Positions 6,045-6,244 of a DNA stretch of 6,244 nt are shown one piece after another. The DNA comes from Mycobacterium sp. (GTDB lineage Bacteria; Actinomycetota; Actinomycetes; Mycobacteriales; Mycobacteriaceae). Under the pieces are notes generated by a model. It searched no databases. It was not told the origin of the DNA and was given only the letters and a program-made list of their open reading frames with translations. Both the position numbers and the translations under genes were made by a program. Location of the stretch: contig JAHBAP020000464.1 in NCBI GenBank assembly GCA_018500005.2, positions 1-6,244 of the forward strand, read 5' to 3'. The stretch's first letter is position 1, and each line of letters opens with the position of its first letter.

Positions 6045-6244
6045 ATGACCATGATCAGCGTCGGCGCAACTGCCACCGAGGCTGCACGCAACGCCTTCGC
6101 CAGAGGCCTTCTGGCGTCGGGTGTGTCGGTGAACGGCCTGATGGCGAGCAACAACGCGCAGGCCGCCGCGAAGCTGTTCGCCCAGGCGACCGACTCCGAC
6201 CCCGGCATGTGCGATGCATGGCTGGCGCGCATCGTCACCGGCGA
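6045..6244 (+). CDS. eccA: Type VII secretion AAA+ ATPase EccA, N-terminal fragment
   Basis: This is the first 66 codons of a gene cut by the right edge of the window. EccA proteins are cytosolic, about 600 aa, with an N-terminal TPR-like helical domain and a C-terminal CbbX-type AAA+ domain; they are thought to act with EspG on PE/PPE substrates. Only the start of the TPR-like domain is visible. It is helical and Ala-rich, ending in DPGMCDAWLARIVTGD, which closely resembles the DPSMxDAWLGRIACGD segment I recall from mycobacterial EccA. No ATPase motif falls within the window. Two in-frame ATGs (6045 and 6051) compete as start, differing by two residues (MTMISVG or MISVG). The gene follows eccE by 23 nt on the same strand and is almost certainly cotranscribed. 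eccA at this end of the cluster matches ESX-2 and ESX-5, but not ESX-1 or ESX-3. Confidence 0.88.
   Translation, partial: MTMISVGATATEAARNAFARGLLASGVSVNGLMASNNAQAAAKLFAQATDSDPGMCDAWLARIVTG

Noticed and set aside
37..6244. Assignment to ESX-1 or ESX-5
   Set aside because: ESX-1 has an EspI-EccD junction but its mycP and eccE lie beyond esp genes, and eccA sits at the other end. ESX-5 has eccD-mycP-eccE-eccA but no MinD-like gene directly upstream, and a shorter EccE.

Overview
The window is a gene-dense, GC-rich stretch of actinobacterial DNA carrying one strand-uniform operon segment of a type VII (ESX) secretion locus. The gene content (EccD, mycosin, EccE, EccA) points to a mycobacterium or close relative. 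The order MinD-like ATPase > eccD > mycP > eccE > eccA, all on the + strand, matches the end of the ESX-2 locus as known in Mycobacterium tuberculosis (Rv3888c-eccD2-mycP2-eccE2-eccA2). The lengths of EccD (526 aa), MycP (557 aa) and EccE (534 aa) also fit ESX-2 better than ESX-1, -3, -4 or -5. The ESX-2 label rests on synteny and length recalled from memory; no alignment was run. A plasmid-type or otherwise ESX-2-related locus remains possible.

Layout: positions 2-35 are not genomic. They are the Illumina Nextera read-2 transposase adapter, including the 19-bp Tn5 mosaic end, left at the contig edge. Genomic sequence starts at about 36, inside the MinD-like ATPase gene (37-1170, 5' end missing). 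This overlaps eccD (1167-2747) by GTGA, eccD overlaps mycP (2744-4417) by ATGA, and mycP overlaps eccE (4417-6021) by TGATG. After a 23-nt gap with a strong purine-rich Shine-Dalgarno sequence, eccA starts at 6045 (or 6051) and runs off the right edge. No stretch over 300 bases lacks a gene, and no promoter, terminator, tRNA, CRISPR or genuine mobile element was seen.

How the genes work together: EccD (ubiquitin-like domain plus 11 membrane helices) and EccE (two N-terminal helices) are membrane-complex subunits. They would assemble with EccB and EccC, which are not in the window. MycP is the secreted, membrane-anchored subtilisin-like mycosin associated with the periplasmic face of the complex. 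EccA is a cytosolic AAA+ protein thought to act with EspG on PE/PPE substrates. The MinD/ParA-like ATPase is an ESX-associated accessory protein resembling EspI of ESX-1. The substrates (PE/PPE, Esx pair) and EspG would be expected upstream, beyond the left edge.

This is a known kind of system, not a new one. The points worth a second look are the adapter contamination and its false start codon, the variant P-loop in the ATPase, the long Pro/Ala-rich insertion in the mycosin, and the paired near-identical ribosome binding sites before eccE and eccA.
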